A stretch of DNA of 8,589 bases, taken from contig DATLAN010000289.1 of the NCBI GenBank assembly GCA_035527455.1, positions 1-8,589 of the forward strand. The letters run 5' to 3'. The position numbers and the translations under genes are program-made. Shown here one piece after another: positions 4,805 to 8,589 of the stretch. Numbering within the stretch: the first letter of the stretch is position 1; the number at the start of each line of letters is the position of its first letter. The notes beneath the pieces were generated by a model. The model was not told the origin of the DNA, searched no databases, and saw only the letters and a list, made by a program, of their open reading frames with translations. The stretch comes from DATLAN01 sp035527455 (GTDB taxonomy: Bacteria; Planctomycetota; Planctomycetia; Pirellulales; Thermoguttaceae).

Positions 4805-5947
4805 ATGAGGACTTACCACCGCAACAAACAACGAACGGGCTCCGTGCTGGTGCTCACGGCCGTGATGATGATGGTGATGTTCGGGATCCTGGCGCTGGCC
4901 GTCGATCTGGGGTACATCCACGTCGTCCGTTCGGAAATGCAGACGGCGGCCGACGCCACGGCGTTGGCCGCCGCTTGGGAGTTGATCGACGAGGACTGCC
5001 TGACCGGAGAGGGCGATCCGCCGTACACGATCGCGTATTGCCGCGAGGTGGCCAGCCAATTCGCCAGTCTCAATCCGGTCGCCGGGTCACCGCCGCAACT
5101 GGGCGAGGATGACGTCACGATCGGCTATCTCAGCGATGCGAACGGTCCGATGTGTTTCGACGATCCCAGCCGCTTCAATGCCGTGCAGATCTCCGTCCGC
5201 AGAGACGGAAGTCAGAACGGCCCGGTCTCCCTCTTCTTCGCCAGGGTGCTGGGAATCAACACGTTCACCGGGCAGGCCCAGGCCACGGCCATGTTCCTGA
5301 ACAACTTCGCCGGGTTCACCACGCCTCCGGACGGCGGGAATCTTCAAATGCTGCCCTTGGCCCTGGACCAGGAAACCTGGAACGACCTGCTGGCCGGGAA
5401 CGCCTCGGACGATTGGACCTGGAACCCGGGGTCGGAAGACGCACCGGGATACGTGTCTGACGGACCGGACGGCGTGCTGGAAGTGAACCTCTTCCCGCAG
5501 GGCATGGGGGCGCCCGGCAACCGCGGAACCGTCGACGTCGGCAACAACAACAACAGCACCAACGACATCGCCCGGCAGATCCTCCACGGCATCAGCGAAG
5601 AGGACCTGGCGTACCACGGCGGATCGCTCGAGTTCGACGAGAACGGGGAACTGATTCTTAACGGCGACACGGGCATCAGCGCCGGCATGAAGGACGAGCT
5701 GGCCACCGTGAAGGGACAGCCCCGGATCATCCCCGTCTTCAGCCAGGTCCAGGGAAACGGCAACAACGCGTACTATACGATCGTGGGATTCGCCGGCGTC
5801 CGCATCATGGAGGTCAATCTCACCGGCCAGATATCCAGCAAGCGCGTGATCATCCAGCCGGCCATGATCCAGGTCACCGGCGGCATCCCGGCCAGCGGCG
5901 ACCCGACCAGCTACTTCGTCCACTCGCCGGTGTGGCTGGTGCGGTGA
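4805..5947 (+). CDS. TadG-like, Tad-domain membrane-anchored protein
   Basis: A 380-aa protein with the N-terminal Tad domain (TadE/TadG-like). After a short basic segment (1-12), G12-SVLVLTAV opens a single membrane segment at about 13-35, followed by the hallmark AVDLGYIHV and MQTAADATALAAAWEL (45-60). TadG-like proteins are minor pseudopilin-like or surface components associated with Flp/Tad pili. The large C-terminal part (about 100-380) should be outside the membrane. It contains DVGNNNNSTNDIARQIL (244-260), an Asn-rich stretch, and ends in beta-like sequence. The start ATG has GGGGAG (4792-4797) 7 nt upstream. Tandem stops TGA-TAA close the gene. No TadA ATPase, TadB/C, prepilin or peptidase gene is in the window, so it is an orphan here. 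Domain call is strong; its role in a real pilus is unproven. Confidence 0.9.
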   Translation: MRTYHRNKQRTGSVLVLTAVMMMVMFGILALAVDLGYIHVVRSEMQTAADATALAAAWELIDEDCLTGEGDPPYTIAYCREVASQFASLNPVAGSPPQLGEDDVTIGYLSDANGPMCFDDPSRFNAVQISVRRDGSQNGPVSLFFARVLGINTFTGQAQATAMFLNNFAGFTTPPDGGNLQMLPLALDQETWNDLLAGNASDDWTWNPGSEDAPGYVSDGPDGVLEVNLFPQGMGAPGNRGTVDVGNNNNSTNDIARQILHGISEEDLAYHGGSLEFDENGELILNGDTGISAGMKDELATVKGQPRIIPVFSQVQGNGNNAYYTIVGFAGVRIMEVNLTGQISSKRVIIQPAMIQVTGGIPASGDPTSYFVHSPVWLVR

Positions 5948-5992
5948 TAAGTGACCCCGCTGCACGCAACTGCGCAATATCACCGTTTAGCG

Positions 5993-6008
5993 GGCGGGCT
6001 TGCCCGCC
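5993..6008. terminator. Palindrome in convergent gap, possible bidirectional terminator
   Basis: GGCGGGC-TT-GCCCGCC forms a 7-bp GC stem with a 2-nt loop, between the ends of the TadG-like gene (plus) and the GH127 gene (minus). No U-run follows on either strand, so termination would not be of the textbook type. Its GGGCTTGCCC core is the same as in both arms of the 2124-2213 repeat, suggesting a common family of intergenic palindromes. Confidence 0.45.
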
Positions 6009-6017
6009 GTTGCCTCG

Positions 6018-8589
6018 CTATTGATCCTTCAACCAGACCGATGAATTCGCCATGGGACGGCTCGCCCCGCCATCCCCGGGCGTTTCCTCGAACCGGTTGT
6101 TCCGGGCGTAATTGGGGATGGCCGTCAACGGGGAACCGTCCGCCCAGGTGCCCTTGATCACCATCACGCCGCCGAGCAGATCGCCCCGCCACTGCGTGCG
6201 CAAAGCCGACTCGGGACTGAGAACGTTTTCGAGGTCCTGCTCGATGCTCTCCGCACTGTAGATCAGCGGACCATAGCGCAGGGCCACCCGGCCGCGCGTG
6301 GCTTCGATCTGCTCGATTCCCTTGATTCTCTGTACCTCCATGGGCAGCACCAGATCGATCCGGTCGCCCGCTTTCCAGGTCCGGCCGATCACGGCGTAGC
6401 CCTTCTCGACCGGCGGTACGATCTTCGCACCATTGACGGCGATCGACGTGATCCCGTCGCACTGCGGCGTGCCCGCATACAAGTCGCTCACGCTGCGGTC
6501 GGGCACCCGAATCCTGACGCTGAAGTCCTTCTCCTGGGCCGGATTGACGGTGATGGAAACCTCGCCGCTCCAAGGATAGTCCGTCGCCTGGACCATCTCG
6601 ACGTCGGTGCCGGCGACGTCCTCGACCGTCATGGTGCTGCCGATGAAGAGATTGACGTAAATACCCTCGTCGCCCTTGCTGTACGTCCAGGTGGGCAGCA
6701 TCAACAGGGTCCGGGGAATATTGCCCACGCAGCAGGGGCAGCCGTGCCAGTCGTAGCGGGCGCGGTTCGAATCCAGCGGGTTCTGGTAATAGAAATTCTT
6801 GCCCTCCAGATCGACCGAGCCCAGCAGGGCGTTGTAGAGCGTCTCTTCGTAGAGGTCGGCGTACTTGGCCTCGTGATGGGTCAGGTGCAGCTTGTGCTGG
6901 AAGAAGATCTCGCCGCAACTGGAGCACGACTCGCAGTAGGCGTTGTGGCGCAGCGAATAGTCGGGCCCGAAGCCCTCGGACGTCTCGCCGCTTCCGACGC
7001 CGCCGGTCAGGTAGTATTTCCTGTGGACGATGTTGTCCCAGAGCGACGCGACGGCGCTCTGATAATCGACGTCGCCGGTCTCCATGGCCACGTCGGCCAT
7101 GCCTGCGTAGGAGTAGGAAGCGCGGACCGCGTGGCCCACGGCCTCGTACTGCTGGACGACCGGCACGTGGCTCTGGTCGTACGGGTGTCCGTCCTTGCGG
7201 CAGTCGAGCAGGAACTTCGCCAGCTCGATGTACTTGTCGCCTTTGCCTTGTCCTTCGACCTGGTTGACGAACCGGCCGAACCGCACCAGCGCGATCTCCA
7301 TGGCCTGATGGCCGTCGTACCACTCCTTCTTCGGCGGCGGGCCGAGGTTGGCGTACCAGCAGTCCGCGAGCCTCTTGGCCGCGTCGTACAGCCGGGCGTC
7401 GGTCCGGTTCGTCATCAGGTAATGGGCAATGGCCGACTCGAGCAAGTAGCCGGCGACGTATCCCTCGTGAGCACCCCTTTGACCGGGCGACCAATGCTCG
7501 CGGTCGCCGAGCGTGAAGAACGTCTGCAGGTAGCCGTCGGCTTCCTGGGCGGCCAGGATCTTGGGAATCCAGTCCTCCAGGGTCGCTTTCATGGACCGTT
7601 GGGCCTCGATGATCTCCCGGTCGCCCGCCGGATCGATCATCGCCGCAACGCAGATCGACTCGATCGTGTTGTAGACCCAGGCGTTGGAGAAGACGTAGCC
7701 GCGATGGTTCCCGTGCGGCTTGCCGGCCAGTTTATTGGCCGCGTCGATGAAGTTGTTGATGCCGCCCTGCGGCAGGTCCGGGTCGGAGATCTTCGCAATG
7801 CAGTGGGGAATCCAGTTGACGATCAGGGCCTTCGCCCGGCCGTTCCACAGCGGGCTGTTGATCCGATACGTCTTGGTGTCGATCAAGTCGAGGTGCGTCT
7901 CGGGCGGGGGCGGAACGACCTTGACCGCCAACGTGGACGAGGCGCTCAAGGGGCCTTCGCCGGCCGTCAGTTTCAGCACGTAGTCGCCCGCGGCAGAGAA
8001 CGTCGCCGTCGTCGTCGCGGCGTTGGGCTCGGCGAAAGTCACCGTCCCGGGCCCCGACGCCTTGCTCCAGGTCGCGCGCGTCGAAGCGCCGTCCTTCCCA
8101 TCCAGAGTTTTCGCTTCCCCGGCCAGATACGTCTTGCCTCCCAGCACGACCACCCGATCGATGCCCGCAGCGACCGAGGGCGGGAACGCAGGCGACTTGC
8201 CCGAGTCGTAGACCTTCCACTCCAGGATGCCGGTCGAGGAGTTGCCGTCGGCATCGATCTCCAGCCGCAGCTTCGACGTGCGGACCTCGCCGAAGGTCGT
8301 CGTGTTGTACTGGTTTGCCGCCACGCCCAGGCCCGACGGGTCGCTCACCGGGACGAACTGCTGGCCGTCGAAGTACAGCAGCCGGCACGCCTTGGGCAGA
8401 CGGACGCCGCGCCGGTCGTCCCACCAGTAGACGTCGATCTTCGCGGTGCTGATGGGCCGGCTCCAGTCGTACTGCACCCATTGCGTACCGCGCTGGGGCC
8501 AGTTGCCGTACGATCCGCGCCCGCGAACTTGCGAACTCTCCGGAGCGGAATCGTCGTTCAGCGCCCCCAGCGTCGTATCGCCGGAAACA
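6018..8589 (-). CDS. GH127 beta-L-arabinofuranosidase-like enzyme with PKD-like module (5' end missing)
   Basis: A large glycoside hydrolase, about 856 codons visible; the frame runs open past 8477 to the right edge (…WPQRGTQWVQYDWSRP), so the start lies outside. Numbering here is from the GTG at 8475-8477. Residues before and up to about 92 resemble a discoidin-like beta-sandwich. About 104-190 is a PKD/Ig-like module (VVVLGGKTYLAGE, WSKASGPGTVTF, GDYVLKLTAGEG), then a proline linker. From about 195 comes the GH127 (alpha/alpha)6 barrel and C-terminal beta domains. GH127 enzymes use a Zn-bound cysteine nucleophile; in HypBA1 the site is E338, C340, C417, C418. The matching residues are E516 and C518 (CESC) and C582-C583 (HGCPCC), so it should be active. 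Expected substrates are beta-L-arabinofuranosides of plant or algal glycans. A signal peptide would be upstream. Substrate is inferred only. Confidence 0.9.
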   Translation of the reverse strand, partial: VSGDTTLGALNDDSAPESSQVRGRGSYGNWPQRGTQWVQYDWSRPISTAKIDVYWWDDRRGVRLPKACRLLYFDGQQFVPVSDPSGLGVAANQYNTTTFGEVRTSKLRLEIDADGNSSTGILEWKVYDSGKSPAFPPSVAAGIDRVVVLGGKTYLAGEAKTLDGKDGASTRATWSKASGPGTVTFAEPNAATTTATFSAAGDYVLKLTAGEGPLSASSTLAVKVVPPPPETHLDLIDTKTYRINSPLWNGRAKALIVNWIPHCIAKISDPDLPQGGINNFIDAANKLAGKPHGNHRGYVFSNAWVYNTIESICVAAMIDPAGDREIIEAQRSMKATLEDWIPKILAAQEADGYLQTFFTLGDREHWSPGQRGAHEGYVAGYLLESAIAHYLMTNRTDARLYDAAKRLADCWYANLGPPPKKEWYDGHQAMEIALVRFGRFVNQVEGQGKGDKYIELAKFLLDCRKDGHPYDQSHVPVVQQYEAVGHAVRASYSYAGMADVAMETGDVDYQSAVASLWDNIVHRKYYLTGGVGSGETSEGFGPDYSLRHNAYCESCSSCGEIFFQHKLHLTHHEAKYADLYEETLYNALLGSVDLEGKNFYYQNPLDSNRARYDWHGCPCCVGNIPRTLLMLPTWTYSKGDEGIYVNLFIGSTMTVEDVAGTDVEMVQATDYPWSGEVSITVNPAQEKDFSVRIRVPDRSVSDLYAGTPQCDGITSIAVNGAKIVPPVEKGYAVIGRTWKAGDRIDLVLPMEVQRIKGIEQIEATRGRVALRYGPLIYSAESIEQDLENVLSPESALRTQWRGDLLGGVMVIKGTWADGSPLTAIPNYARNNRFEETPGDGGASRPMANSSVWLKDQ

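Noticed and set aside
5087..5983. A 298-codon minus-strand frame across the TadG-like gene
   Set aside because: Shadow of a supported gene; composition rich in Val/Asp/Arg/Gly with no domain.
5980..7494. A 504-codon minus-strand frame within the GH127 gene
   Set aside because: Out of frame with the clear glycosidase and strongly Arg/Gly-rich, a typical shadow.
8475..8477. GTG at 8477 as the true start of the GH127 gene
   Set aside because: The frame stays open to the window edge and the upstream residues read as a continuation of the beta-sandwich module, so the gene is cut by the window.

Overview
The window is GC-rich and gene-dense with short intergenic gaps. It most resembles a bacterial chromosome segment from a planctomycete (Pirellulales-like). 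This is an inference from the gene mix: an orphan TadG-like protein beside a small secreted beta-rich protein, a secreted GH127 glycosidase fused to a PKD-like module, tandem PEBP genes, frequent GTG starts, and GGGCTTGCCC-core palindromes between genes. No rRNA, tRNA, CRISPR array, transposase or phage gene was seen.

Layout. (1) 72-2015, minus strand: a probable three-gene operon, read from high to low coordinates. It holds a cytosolic PEBP/YbhB-like protein, a lipoprotein PEBP paralogue, and a DUF434-family protein whose C-terminal half has a PIN/NYN-like acidic pattern. A good sigma70-type promoter (TTGCCA-17-TATAAC) lies at 2090-2118, and the last two genes are 3 bp apart. (2) 2124-2213: a nested inverted repeat, BIME- or MITE-like, filling the gap between this operon and rtcB. 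(3) 2216-3766, minus: a complete RtcB RNA ligase with all metal-binding and guanylylation residues and a basic N-terminal tail. (4) 3767-4046: a divergent control region with a TATAAT box for rtcB, an imperfect 20-nt direct repeat over its -35 region, and a 6-5-6 inverted repeat nearer the rightward genes. (5) 4047-5947, plus: a secreted protein of unknown function followed by a TadG-like membrane-anchored protein. (6) 5993-6008: a palindrome in the convergent gap. (7) 6018 to the right edge, minus: a large GH127 beta-L-arabinofuranosidase-like enzyme, 5' end outside the window.

Functionally the window is a mosaic: RNA ligation and possibly RNA cleavage (RtcB, DUF434), small ligand-binding PEBPs, cell-surface or pilus-like proteins, and plant or algal polysaccharide degradation. 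I do not see one integrated new system. The most interesting signals are non-coding: the nested repeat, a GTAGGTC heptamer found at four intergenic places, and the paired direct repeat over the rtcB promoter. The speculative pairing of RtcB with a PIN/NYN-like protein is also worth testing.
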